In this document: positions 44,121-51,995 of the stretch, one piece after another
Layout of the letters: each line of letters starts with the position of its first letter
Numbering within the stretch: the stretch's first letter is position 1
NCBI RefSeq assembly: GCF_014595885.1
Contig: NZ_JABUKC010000001.1
Span: 62,001 to 126,000 of the forward strand
Length of the DNA: 64,000 nt
Reading direction: 5' to 3'
From: Microcella alkalica
Lineage (GTDB): Bacteria > Actinomycetota > Actinomycetes > Actinomycetales > Microbacteriaceae
The notes under the pieces: generated by a model
Databases searched by the model: none
Seen by the model: only the letters and a program-made list of their open reading frames with translations
What the model was told of the DNA's origin: nothing
Made by a program: the position numbers and the translations under genes

Positions 44121-45080
44121 ATGACAGCGCCCGTGCCGCAGTCGGCGCCCATCGTCACGCTCACCATCAACCCCGCGCTCGACGTCTCGACCTCGACCGA
44201 GCGGGTCGAGCCCGAGCACAAGCTGCGCTGTGGGCCGAGCCGCACCGACGCGGGCGGCGGCGGCGTCAACGTGAGCCGCGTCATCCACCGCCTCGGCGGG
44301 CAGTCGGTCGCGATCTACGCCGTCGGCGGGCCGACCGGGCAGGCGTATCGGCAGCTGCTCGAGGCCGACGGCATCATCGGCCGCGCGATCGGCATCGAGG
44401 GCTCCACGCGCGAGAACATCACGATCGACGAGCTGTCGACGGGGCGGCAGTTCCGGTTCGTGCTGCAGGGCCCGCACCTCACCTCCGACGAGTGGGGGGA
44501 GTGCCTCGCCGCGACGCTCCGCGCGATGACGCCCGGCGGCTACGTCGTCGCGAGCGGATCCCTCGCCCCCGGCGTGCCCGACGACGTCTACGCGCGCCTC
44601 GCGCGGGCGGCGAGGGCCCACGGGGTGCGCTGCATCGTGGATGCCTCGGGGCCGGCGCTCGCCGCCGCCCTCGCCGAGGGCGTGCACCTCGTGAAGCCCT
44701 CGGCGCGCGAGCTCGGCGAGCTCGTCGGCCGAGCGCTGCCGACCCTCGACGACCGGGTGGAGGCCGCCCGCGAGCTCGTCGACCGCGGCAGCGCCGAGGT
44801 CGTCGCCCTCACCCTCGGCGGCGACGGCGCCGTGCTCGTCACGCGCGAGGGCGTCACGCGACTGGAGGTGCCGAAGGTCGAGGTGCGCTCGACGGTCGGC
44901 GCCGGCGACTCCTTCCTCGCCGCCCTCGTGCTGCGCCTCGCGCAGGGCCGCACCCTCGACGAGGCCTTCCGCGCCGGGGTCGCTGCTGGCACCGCCACCG
45001 CGATGACCGAGGCGACCGAGCTGTGCCATCGCGATGACGTCGAGCGTCTCGAGGCGCAGCTGCTCGCGCAGCGCGACTAG
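44121..45080 (+). CDS. PfkB-family sugar-phosphate kinase (6-phosphofructokinase II-like)
   Basis: A 319-residue ribokinase-superfamily kinase. LTINPALDVSTSTERVEPEHKLRC at the N terminus and AGGGGVNVSRVIHRLGG match the PfkB/LacC/FruK branch. The C-terminal signature STVGAGDSFLAAL carries catalytic Asp263. The closest type is E. coli PfkB (fructose-6-phosphate to fructose-1,6-bisphosphate); 1-phosphofructokinase or tagatose-6-phosphate kinase are alternatives. TAGGCT (44108-44113) ends 7 bases before the ATG and overlaps the stop of the preceding gene, pointing to a leaderless start. Confidence 0.88.
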   Translation: MTAPVPQSAPIVTLTINPALDVSTSTERVEPEHKLRCGPSRTDAGGGGVNVSRVIHRLGGQSVAIYAVGGPTGQAYRQLLEADGIIGRAIGIEGSTRENITIDELSTGRQFRFVLQGPHLTSDEWGECLAATLRAMTPGGYVVASGSLAPGVPDDVYARLARAARAHGVRCIVDASGPALAAALAEGVHLVKPSARELGELVGRALPTLDDRVEAARELVDRGSAEVVALTLGGDGAVLVTREGVTRLEVPKVEVRSTVGAGDSFLAALVLRLAQGRTLDEAFRAGVAAGTATAMTEATELCHRDDVERLEAQLLAQRD

Positions 45081-45108
45081 GGTCGAGAGCCGACGACGAG
45101 GAGGCAGC

Positions 45109-46113
45109 ATGTCCGTGATCGACACGGCCGTCTACGTCGACGGCGAGCGCACGCCCGACCCGCCTTCGCTCGACGTCGTCGCCGAGCTCACCCGCGAGCG
45201 CGGCGGCATGGCCTGGATCGGCCTGTACCGCCCGACGCCCGATGAGCTCGCGGGGGTCGCCGACGAGTTCGCCCTCAACGCGACCGCCGTCGAGGATGCC
45301 CACCACGGGCACCAGCGCTCCAAGCTCGATCGGCACAGCGACGACGACTTCGTCGTGCTCAAGCCCGCCCGCTACCTCGACGCCGACGAGCGCGTCGACA
45401 TCGGCGAGCTGCACGTCTTCGTCGCCGCCGACGCCGTCATCACGGTGCGGCACGCCGAGTCGCCCGACCTCGCCGCGGTGCGGCGCCGCCTCGAGGTCGA
45501 CCGTGAGCTGCTCGCGCTCGGCCCGCGCGCGGTGCTCTACGCGATCCTCGACCAGGTCGTCGACGAGTACGCGCCCGTGCTCGCCGGCCTCGAGAACGAC
45601 ATCGACGAGATCGAGGACGAGCTGTTCGCCGGCGACGACGCCGTGAGTCGCCGCATCTACGAGCTCTCGCGCGAGGTCATCGAGCTGCAGCGCGCCGTGC
45701 ACCCGCTCGCCGGCATCATCCGCACGGTCGCGGTGGGCGTGCCCGACGGCCGGCTGCGCGACGCGTTCGCCGACGTGCTCGACCACGCCATCCGCGTCGG
45801 CGAGCGCGTCGACACCTTCCGCGCCGTGCTGCAGAACGCGCTGCAGGTCAACGCGACGCTCGTCACTCAGCGCCAGAACGCGGAGATGCGCGCGCTCAGC
45901 GAGGCCTCGCTGGTGCAGAGCAACGAGGTGCGCAAGATCTCGTCGTGGGCGGCCATCCTCTTCGCCCCGACCCTCGTCGGCACGATCTACGGCATGAACT
46001 TCACGGTCATGCCCGAGCTCGACGAGCCGTGGGGGTACCCGGCGGCGCTCGCCGCGATGCTCGCGACGAGCGTGGGGCTCTTCGCGATCTTCCGCGCGCG
46101 GCGCTGGCTGTAG
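45109..46113 (+). CDS. corA: CorA-family magnesium/cobalt transporter
   Basis: A 334-residue CorA-type channel. A cytoplasmic alpha/beta funnel with a long helix (residues ~140-270, including LENDIDEIEDELFAGDDAVSRRIYELSREVIELQRAV) precedes two C-terminal helices. The YGMNF motif (Gly295-Met296-Asn297) at the end of the first helix is the selectivity signature. GAGGAGG lies upstream of the ATG. It imports Mg2+ and possibly Co2+. The gene stands between the PfkB-type kinase and the alpha-E gene, on the same strand. Confidence 0.93.
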   Translation: MSVIDTAVYVDGERTPDPPSLDVVAELTRERGGMAWIGLYRPTPDELAGVADEFALNATAVEDAHHGHQRSKLDRHSDDDFVVLKPARYLDADERVDIGELHVFVAADAVITVRHAESPDLAAVRRRLEVDRELLALGPRAVLYAILDQVVDEYAPVLAGLENDIDEIEDELFAGDDAVSRRIYELSREVIELQRAVHPLAGIIRTVAVGVPDGRLRDAFADVLDHAIRVGERVDTFRAVLQNALQVNATLVTQRQNAEMRALSEASLVQSNEVRKISSWAAILFAPTLVGTIYGMNFTVMPELDEPWGYPAALAAMLATSVGLFAIFRARRWL

Positions 46114-46168
46114 CGGCCGTCACTGCGGCGAAACACTCGCGCAACACGCCGCCCCTAGGCTCCCCGCC

Positions 46169-47167
46169 ATGACGGGCGTCGGCGAGCCCCTCGTGCGGGG
46201 AGCAGCGAGCACGACCTCCGCCGTGCCCGCGCACCTGCTGGCGCTGGGTCGCGCCATCGAGCGGGCCGACGCGACCGCGCGCATCCTCGAGGCGCACCTG
46301 CTGCTCGCGCGCGACGACCACTGGCTCGACGATGCGGCCGCGGCGCGCCTGCTGCTCGCCTCGTGCGGCGTCGACGCGCCTGCCGACCCGCCGTCGACGG
46401 CGCGCGCCGCCGACCGTCTGACCGCCGACCGCGCGCACCCCGCCTCGATCGCGCACGCCCTCGTCGAGGCGCGCGACGCCGCTCGCCTCGCGCGCGAGTC
46501 GCTGCCCGCCGAGCTCGCCGACATGCTCGTCGCCACGCGCGCTCGACTGCCGCGCAAGGTCGTCGGCCCGCGCGTCGGCGACTTCCTCGCGTGGGTGCGC
46601 GAGCGCTCGGCGATCGCCGTCGGCCTCGTCGAGTCGGCGGTCGCGCGCGGGGGCGCCTACGAGCTCATCACGCTCGGCCGCCGCCTGGAGCGCGCGGTCG
46701 CGACCTCGCGCGTGCTCGCCGCCCACGCGGGCGAGCCCGAGGCCAGCATCGGGTGGATGTCCGTGCTCCGCAGCGCCGGAGCCCACGAATCGCACGTGCG
46801 GGCCCATCGCGGTGCGCCCACGGCCGCGGCGACGATCGAGCTGCTCGTGCTCGACGAGCGCTTCCCGCGCTCGGTCGCCCAGTCGCTCGCCCGGGCGGAG
46901 GCGGCGCTCGCCGGGGTGCCCGGGCCGCCAGCGCTCTCGGCGCTACCCGGCGCGGGGGCGGCGGGGGAGGCAGGGTCGTCGCGTGTGGCGGTGCGGGCGC
47001 TCGCCGCCGCGCGCGCTGCGGCCGATGCGCTCGGCGGCGTCGTCGTAGCGGTCGGGCACGCCGACGACGAGCGTGCGGCGGGTCACCGCCGTGCGGCGCT
47101 CGTGACCCTGCTCGAGGCGGTCGTGCGGGCCGCCGACGAGGTGACGGCGGCGCTCAGCCCCGGGTAG
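46169..47167 (+). CDS. alpha-E (DUF403-like) domain protein, orphan
   Basis: A 332-residue helical protein with two alpha-E-like signatures: LLALGRAIERADATARILEAHLLL and ELITLGRRLERAVATSRVLAAHA, then LRSAGAHESHVRAHRGAPTAAATIELLVLDERFPRSVAQSLARAE. Alpha-E proteins are usually encoded beside a circularly permuted ATP-grasp enzyme and a transglutaminase-like protein; none is here. Function unknown. TAGGCT (46156-46161) ends 7 bases before the ATG (leaderless). Its 3' end overlaps the zinc-ribbon gene by 14 bases. Confidence 0.78.
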   Translation: MTGVGEPLVRGAASTTSAVPAHLLALGRAIERADATARILEAHLLLARDDHWLDDAAAARLLLASCGVDAPADPPSTARAADRLTADRAHPASIAHALVEARDAARLARESLPAELADMLVATRARLPRKVVGPRVGDFLAWVRERSAIAVGLVESAVARGGAYELITLGRRLERAVATSRVLAAHAGEPEASIGWMSVLRSAGAHESHVRAHRGAPTAAATIELLVLDERFPRSVAQSLARAEAALAGVPGPPALSALPGAGAAGEAGSSRVAVRALAAARAAADALGGVVVAVGHADDERAAGHRRAALVTLLEAVVRAADEVTAALSPG

Positions 47168-47393
47168 GGCAGTGCAGCCGGGTCGGGGTCGTGCCGGCGC
47201 CGCGCTCGATCTCGTGCTCGGCCATGGGTTCGCCGCACATCGGGCAGCGCGGGTCGGCGGGCGGCACGTAGGGCTCCTCGGGGCGGCCGATGCCGACCTG
47301 GGCGGGGCCGGTGATGCGCCACAGCACGCGCCCGAACGCTCCCCAGAAGCCCGGCACGTCGTTCCACGGGTTCAGGGGATTTACTTTGCGCAC
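47154..47393 (-). CDS. small zinc-ribbon-like protein
   Basis: A 79-residue protein with CPMCG (about residues 50-54) and a final CP pair (LHCPTRG); this gives three cysteines with nearby His residues, so it may bind zinc. The N terminus (MRKVNPLNPWNDVPGFWGAFGRVLWRITGPAQVG) has an amphipathic, Trp-rich stretch. The start is GTG at 47393; TACGAT (complement of 47400-47405) ends 6 bases upstream, so it is probably leaderless. It is divergent from the OhrR-like gene across a shared palindrome. Confidence 0.68.
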   Translation of the reverse strand: MRKVNPLNPWNDVPGFWGAFGRVLWRITGPAQVGIGRPEEPYVPPADPRCPMCGEPMAEHEIERGAGTTPTRLHCPTRG

Positions 47394-47418
47394 GAATCAA
47401 TCGTACGCCCCGTATTCT
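47389..47418. promoter_or_regulatory. divergent leaderless promoters with shared palindrome
   Basis: Only 31 bases separate the two divergent starts. CGCACGA-N5-TCGTACG (47389-47395 and 47401-47407) is an inverted repeat with 6 of 7 pairs. It covers TACGAT, the -10 of the minus-strand gene, and lies next to TATTCT (47413-47418), the -10 of the OhrR-like gene. A single regulator dimer could control both genes. Confidence 0.5.
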
Positions 47419-47424
47419 GAGGGC

Positions 47425-47886
47425 GTGAACCACTCGGACGACCCGCTCGCGCTCGACCGCCAGGTCTGCTTCGCCATCGCCGCGGCCGCCCGCAGCATCG
47501 TCACCGTCTACCGCCCCGTGCTCGAGCCGCTCGGGCTCACGCACCCGCAGTACCTCGTCATGCTCGCCCTGTGGGAATCCGGCGCGGTGCGGGTGAAAGA
47601 CCTCTCCGAGCGCCTGCTGCTCGACCCGGCCACGCTGAGCCCGCTGCTGAAGCGGCTCGAGCAGCAGGGGCTCGTCGTGCGCCGCCGCGCGGTGGACGAC
47701 GAGCGAGCGCTCGCGCTCGAGCTCACGCCCGCGGGTCGGGCGCTGCGGCAGCGCGCCGAGCAGGTGCCCGGGCGCGTGGTCGAGCGGCTAGGGCTGTCGA
47801 TCAGCGAGCTGGAGGGCATCCGCGACGCCGCCACGCGGCTCATCGAGGCGAGCCGCCCGGTCGCGCCGCAGCCGACCGCGGGCTGA
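47425..47886 (+). CDS. OhrR-like MarR-family redox regulator
   Basis: A 153-residue MarR protein. The N-terminal QVCFAIAAAARSIVTVYRPVLEPLGLTHPQYLVMLALWE has Cys15 and Tyr29, the same positions as the peroxide-sensing Cys15 and Tyr29 of Bacillus OhrR. The wing motif is LLLDPATLSPLLKRLEQQGLVVRRRAVDDERAL. It probably senses organic peroxide through Cys15. The start is GTG at 47425, 6 bases after TATTCT (leaderless). No ohr peroxidase gene is nearby; the divergent zinc-ribbon gene is the only obvious partner. Confidence 0.82.
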   Translation: MNHSDDPLALDRQVCFAIAAAARSIVTVYRPVLEPLGLTHPQYLVMLALWESGAVRVKDLSERLLLDPATLSPLLKRLEQQGLVVRRRAVDDERALALELTPAGRALRQRAEQVPGRVVERLGLSISELEGIRDAATRLIEASRPVAPQPTAG

Positions 47887-47920
47887 CGCGCGGCACGCCG
47901 CCGCGACCCCCGCCGCCCGC

Positions 47921-49243
47921 TCAGCCTCGCCGGGCCGAGGCCTCGACGATCGCGATCTCCTGCGTCGCGGCCTCGAGGTCGTAGTCGTCGCCGTCGTAGC
48001 GCACTCGCACGCGCGGTCGCCACCAGGGGCCGCCGTGCCGACGCAGGCGCAGGTTGCGGGTCGAGCGCATCCAGATCACGGCGACCGCCGCCGCGATGAC
48101 GCCGGCGAGCGCGGCGACGCCGAGCGCCCAACGGGGACCGAGCTCGTTGGCGACGAAGCCGATGAGGGGGCTGCCGATCGGAGCGCCGCCGATGAAGATC
48201 GTGTGGAACAGCGCCATCACACGCCCGCGGATCGCCGGCCGCGTGGTCGTCTGCACGTAGGCGTTGCTCGAGGTGATCATCGTGAGCGAGGTGAACCCGA
48301 CCGGGATCAGCGCGAGGGCGAAGGTCTCGAACGTCGGCATGAGCGCGGCGCCGAGCGCGGCGAGCGCGAATCCCGCCGTCGCGAGCACGATGACGCGCAG
48401 CCGCGGTCGTTCTCGGCGGGCCGACATGAGGGCTCCCGCGACCGATCCGATGGCGAGGATGCTCGACAGCAGGCCGAACGCCGTGGCATCCCGATCGAAC
48501 TCGACGCGGGCCATCGTCGCGGTGAAGATGCCGAAGTTGAAGCCGAACGTGCCCAGCAGGAAGATCATCGTGAACACCACGACGAGGTCGCCGCGGCGCC
48601 GCACGTAGAGGAACCCGGCGCGCAGCTGCCCGCGGCCCTTCTTCTCCTTCTTCATCGGGTGCAGCTCGTCGCGGCGCAGCATCGCCAGCGCGATGAGCGT
48701 CGCGAGGTACGTGAGCCCGTTGAGCACGATCACCCAGCCGACGCCGACGACGACGACGAGCACGCCGGCGACGGCCGGGCCGACGAGGCGCGCGACGTTG
48801 AACGACGCGGAGTTCAGCGCCACCGCATTCGGCAGCTGCGCCGTGCCGACGAGCTCGCTCACGAAGGTCTGCCGCACGGGCACGTCGAGCGCCGTGACGA
48901 TGCCGAGCGCGAGCGCGAAGAGGTAGACCATCCAGAGCTCGGCGATGCCGAGCACGACGATGACGCCGAGGCCGAGCGCGAGCAGCCCCTGCACCGACTG
49001 CGTGATGGCGAGCAGCTTCCGGCCGTTGAGGCGATCGGCGAGGATGCCCGCGAAGGGCCCGACGACGAGCGCCGGCCCGAACTGCAGCGCCATCGCGAAG
49101 CCGACGGCAGCAGCATCCTCGTTCGTCAGCTCGGTCAGGATGAGCCAGTCCTGCGCCGTGCGGTTCATCCAGGTGCCGATGTTCGACACGATCGCGCCGA
49201 TGAACCAGACGCGGTAGTTGAAGAGCCCGAGGCTGCGGAACAT
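47921..49243 (-). CDS. MFS transporter, EntS/DHA3-like
   Basis: A 440-residue major-facilitator permease with about 11-12 helices and a charged C-terminal tail of about 60 residues. SNIGTWMNRTAQDWLILTELT in helix 1, GPFAGILADRLNGRK in the 2-3 loop and ALDVPVRQTFVSELVG fit the MFS_3/DHA3 group, which includes enterobactin and drug exporters. The ATG at 49243 starts 5 bases after the MarR stop; an in-frame GTG at 49252 would overlap it. It is co-transcribed with a MarR repressor, so drug or metabolite export is likely. Confidence 0.87.
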   Translation of the reverse strand: MFRSLGLFNYRVWFIGAIVSNIGTWMNRTAQDWLILTELTNEDAAAVGFAMALQFGPALVVGPFAGILADRLNGRKLLAITQSVQGLLALGLGVIVVLGIAELWMVYLFALALGIVTALDVPVRQTFVSELVGTAQLPNAVALNSASFNVARLVGPAVAGVLVVVVGVGWVIVLNGLTYLATLIALAMLRRDELHPMKKEKKGRGQLRAGFLYVRRRGDLVVVFTMIFLLGTFGFNFGIFTATMARVEFDRDATAFGLLSSILAIGSVAGALMSARRERPRLRVIVLATAGFALAALGAALMPTFETFALALIPVGFTSLTMITSSNAYVQTTTRPAIRGRVMALFHTIFIGGAPIGSPLIGFVANELGPRWALGVAALAGVIAAAVAVIWMRSTRNLRLRRHGGPWWRPRVRVRYDGDDYDLEAATQEIAIVEASARRG

Positions 49244-49248
49244 CGTCC

Positions 49249-49671
49249 TCACGAGTCGGCGAGCTTCCGCAGCACCGGGCGCACCGCTTCGAGCGCCGCG
49301 CGCTCGTCGTCGTCGAGCGCGTCCAGCTGGCGGTGGAACCACGCCGTGCGCAGGCGGCGCGTCTCGGCGATGAGCTCGACGCCCGCCGCGGTCAGGTCGA
49401 CCCAGACCTGCCGGGCATCCTGCTCGCTCGGTTCGCGGCGCACGTAACCGGCGGCCTCGAGCGCGTTGAGGGTGCGGTTCATCGACGGCGGGCTCACGCG
49501 CTCGCGCTCGGCGAGCGCGCCCGGCGTCGAGCGGCCGTGCGTCTCGAGCTGCCACAGCACGCCGAGCTGCGTGTCGGTGACGCCCTCGCCGCCGCGCTCG
49601 GCACGGATGCGCCTGGCCACCTTCTGGATGAGCACGCGCAGCTCTTCGTCGGGGTCGCTCGCCGTCGTCAT
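49249..49671 (-). CDS. MarR-family regulator of the MFS exporter
   Basis: A 140-residue MarR protein: VLIQKVARRIRAERGGEGVTDTQLGVLWQLETHGRSTPGALAERERVSPPSMNRTLNALEAAGYVRREPSEQDARQVWVDLTAAG spans the winged HTH. The ATG at 49671 has GGAG 5 bases upstream; the longer frame crosses the promoter palindrome. It leads an operon with the MFS exporter, and CCAGGGTA-N6-TACCCTGG just upstream is a good auto-operator. The ligand is unknown. Confidence 0.88.
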   Translation of the reverse strand: MTTASDPDEELRVLIQKVARRIRAERGGEGVTDTQLGVLWQLETHGRSTPGALAERERVSPPSMNRTLNALEAAGYVRREPSEQDARQVWVDLTAAGVELIAETRRLRTAWFHRQLDALDDDERAALEAVRPVLRKLADS

Positions 49672-49678
49672 ATCGGCT

Positions 49679-49700
49679 CCAGGGTAGATCATTACCCTGG
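49679..49700. promoter_or_regulatory. MarR operator candidate
   Basis: CCAGGGTA (49679-49686) and TACCCTGG (49693-49700) form a perfect 8-bp inverted repeat with a 6-base centre. It overlaps the -10 region of the marR-MFS operon and starts 8 bases from the marR start. Confidence 0.65.
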
Positions 49701-49784
49701 CTAACGATCCCTCGCGGCGCAGCATTCCCGCAGGGGCGCGAGGCGGGCCCGGCACCCCTACGATGAACGCAGGGAGGCCCACCC

Positions 49785-50657
49785 ATGGTGAAGTTCATCG
49801 CCGAACGCGACCACCGCACCTTCGTCGACGACCACGGCGTCACGATCCACTACTACGTCTGGGCGCCCGGCCGCCCGAAGGCCGTCGTGCAGCTCGCGCA
49901 CGGCGTCGGCGAGCACGCGCTGCGCTACGAGGTGCTCGCGCAGGAGCTCGTCAACGCCGGCTACGCCGTCTACGCCGACGACCACCGCGGCCACGGCGCC
50001 ACCGGCGTCGAGATGACGGGCGGCGACTCGTCGAGGATGGGCCGGCTCGGCCCCGGAGGGCTGCGCGCGACGGTGCAGAATCTGCGCGACCTCGCCACGA
50101 TCATCCGCACCGACTGGCCGCAGCTGCCGGTCGTGCTGCTCGGCCACTCGTGGGGCTCGCTCATGGCGCAGATGCTGCTCAACGAGCACGCCGACGAGTA
50201 CGAGGCCGCCGTGCTCACCGGCACCACGTACCGCATGCCCGGGTACATGAACTCCGGCGACCTCAACGCCAAGCACGCCCACCTCGGCGACACCGGAGCC
50301 GAGTGGCTCAGCCGCGACCCCGAGGTGCACCGGCTGTTCCGCGACGACCCGCTGACCTTCGACGCGACGATCCTCAAGCTGTTCGGCGTGCGCGACGGGC
50401 TGCGGCTCTTCGGCCGCCCGAAGCGCCTGCGCCGAGACATCCCGCTGCTCGTCATGGTCGGCGACGACGACTCCGTCGGCGGCGAGCGCGGCGCCGTCAA
50501 GCTCGTCGAGGCGTACGCGCACCGTGGCGGGCTGACCGACGTCGAACTGATCGTGTACGCGGATGCCCGGCACGAGATCTTCAACGAGCTCAACCAGGCC
50601 GACGTGCGCCGCGACCTCATCGCGTGGCTCGATGACCGCGTCGCGCCGAAGGTCTGA
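49785..50657 (+). CDS. alpha/beta hydrolase, monoacylglycerol-lipase-like
   Basis: A 290-residue alpha/beta-hydrolase. VQLAHGVGEHALRYEVLAQELVNAGYAVYADDHRGHGATG is typical of lysophospholipase/monoglyceride-lipase proteins. The nucleophile is Ser122 in GHSWGS, the acid is in VMVGDDDSVGG, and the His is in ADARHEIFNE. AGGGAGG precedes the ATG. It probably hydrolyses a glyceride or another ester. It is divergent from the MarR-MFS operon and ends 8 bases before the convergent cupin gene. Confidence 0.88.
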   Translation: MVKFIAERDHRTFVDDHGVTIHYYVWAPGRPKAVVQLAHGVGEHALRYEVLAQELVNAGYAVYADDHRGHGATGVEMTGGDSSRMGRLGPGGLRATVQNLRDLATIIRTDWPQLPVVLLGHSWGSLMAQMLLNEHADEYEAAVLTGTTYRMPGYMNSGDLNAKHAHLGDTGAEWLSRDPEVHRLFRDDPLTFDATILKLFGVRDGLRLFGRPKRLRRDIPLLVMVGDDDSVGGERGAVKLVEAYAHRGGLTDVELIVYADARHEIFNELNQADVRRDLIAWLDDRVAPKV

Positions 50658-50665
50658 CGCCCCGG

Positions 50666-51028
50666 TCAGTGCCCTTGCCCGCCGGGCAGCGAGACGGCCG
50701 TGAGCAGCATGACGCTGGGCTCGAGCGCCTCGACCCGGTGCGTCGCGTCGGGGATGCGCACGAGCATCCCGGGCCGCGCCTCGATGCTGCGCTCGCCGCC
50801 GTCGCCCGCCCACGACAGCCGCACCGCGCCGCGCAGCACGCGCAGCGTCGCCTCGCCGGGGTTGCCGTGCTGCGGCAGCCCGCCGCCGGTGTCGAACGCC
50901 ATCGCCAGGTGGCGCAGCGTCGACTGCCCGAGGTCGAGCTTCAGGGTCGCGCGCCGCTCCGGTGAGGCGAGCGCCTGCTCGAGCAGGCGGTCGGCGAGAC
51001 GGTCGAGGTCGACGGCGACGGTGTCCAT
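50666..51028 (-). CDS. cupin-domain protein
   Basis: A 120-residue protein with a single beta-barrel cupin fold: STLRHLAMAFDTGGGLPQHGNPGEATLRVLRGAVRL and MLVRIPDATHRVEALEPSVMLLTAVSLP give the two cupin motifs with a few candidate metal ligands (His, Glu). It may bind a small ligand or metal; the role is unknown. TAGGGT (complement of 51035-51040) ends 6 bases before the ATG, so translation is probably leaderless. It is divergent from the sulfurtransferase gene. Confidence 0.82.
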   Translation of the reverse strand: MDTVAVDLDRLADRLLEQALASPERRATLKLDLGQSTLRHLAMAFDTGGGLPQHGNPGEATLRVLRGAVRLSWAGDGGERSIEARPGMLVRIPDATHRVEALEPSVMLLTAVSLPGGQGH

Positions 51029-51084
51029 GCCCGCACCCTACGCCGCACCTCGCACCCGCCGCACCGCCTGAGTAGCCTGGACCG

Positions 51085-51972
51085 ATGCCGACGACGCTGC
51101 CGCCCTTCGTCTCCGCCGCCGACCTCGAGGCCCTGCAGGAGCGGGCCGCCGCCGGCGAGCTCGAGCTCGCGATCGCCGACGTGCGCTGGTACCTCGACGG
51201 CCGCTCCGGCCGCGACGCCTTCCACGCCGGCCACCTGCCCGGCGCCGTCTTTGTCGACCTCGACGAGTGGCTCGCCGCCGCGCCGAGCGCGGCCGAGGGT
51301 CGCCACCCCCTGCCCGACCCCGAGCGCTTCGCCCGCGGCATGGCCGAGGCCGGCATCGGCGACGGCACCACCGTCGTCGCCTACGACGACGCCGGCGGGG
51401 TCATCGCCGCCCGCCTGGTCTGGATGCTCCGCACCCTCGGCCGCGACGCCGCCGTGCTCGACGGCGGCATCACGGCCTGGCCGGGCGAGCTCGCGGCCGG
51501 TGCGGCGCTCGCCGCGCGCGCGGGCCGCCACCGCACCGAGGCGACGTTCACCGCGGCGCCGTGGCCGGCATCCGCCCTCGCCTCGATCGACGAGACGCAG
51601 CAGCGCGCCGCCGACGGCACCGCGATCGTGCTCGACGCCCGCACCGCCGACCGGTACGCGGGCGAGACCGAGCCGGTGGATGCCCGTGCGGGCCACATCC
51701 CCGGCGCCCGCAACCTCTCGGTGCGCGATCACGTCGCGGCCGACGGTCGGCTCAGGGCGCTCGACGAGCTGCGGGCCCGCTTCGCGTCGGTCGGCGTCGA
51801 GGGCGCCGCGGGCGAGGCGCCCGAGGTCATCGCGTACTGCGGCTCGGGCGTGACCGCGTGCCACGAGCTGCTCGTGCTCGAGCACGCGGGGCTCGGCCGC
51901 GGCCGGCTGTTCGCGGGCTCGTGGTCGCAGTACGCCGCCGACCCGGCGCGGCCGCTCGCGACCGGCTCCTAG
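51085..51972 (+). CDS. rhodanese-like sulfurtransferase
   Basis: A 295-residue two-domain rhodanese (thiosulfate or 3-mercaptopyruvate sulfurtransferase). The N-terminal inactive domain has ADVRWYLDGRSGRDAFHAGHLPGAVFVDLDEWLA. The C-terminal catalytic domain has LDARTADRYAGETEPVDARAGHIPGARNLSV and Cys252 in the active-site loop CGSGVTA; CGSGVT loops favour mercaptopyruvate over thiosulfate, though not decisively. TAGCCT (51073-51078) ends 6 bases before the ATG (leaderless). Confidence 0.92.
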   Translation: MPTTLPPFVSAADLEALQERAAAGELELAIADVRWYLDGRSGRDAFHAGHLPGAVFVDLDEWLAAAPSAAEGRHPLPDPERFARGMAEAGIGDGTTVVAYDDAGGVIAARLVWMLRTLGRDAAVLDGGITAWPGELAAGAALAARAGRHRTEATFTAAPWPASALASIDETQQRAADGTAIVLDARTADRYAGETEPVDARAGHIPGARNLSVRDHVAADGRLRALDELRARFASVGVEGAAGEAPEVIAYCGSGVTACHELLVLEHAGLGRGRLFAGSWSQYAADPARPLATGS

Positions 51973-51995
51973 CTCGACGCTCCTAGGCTGGCCTC

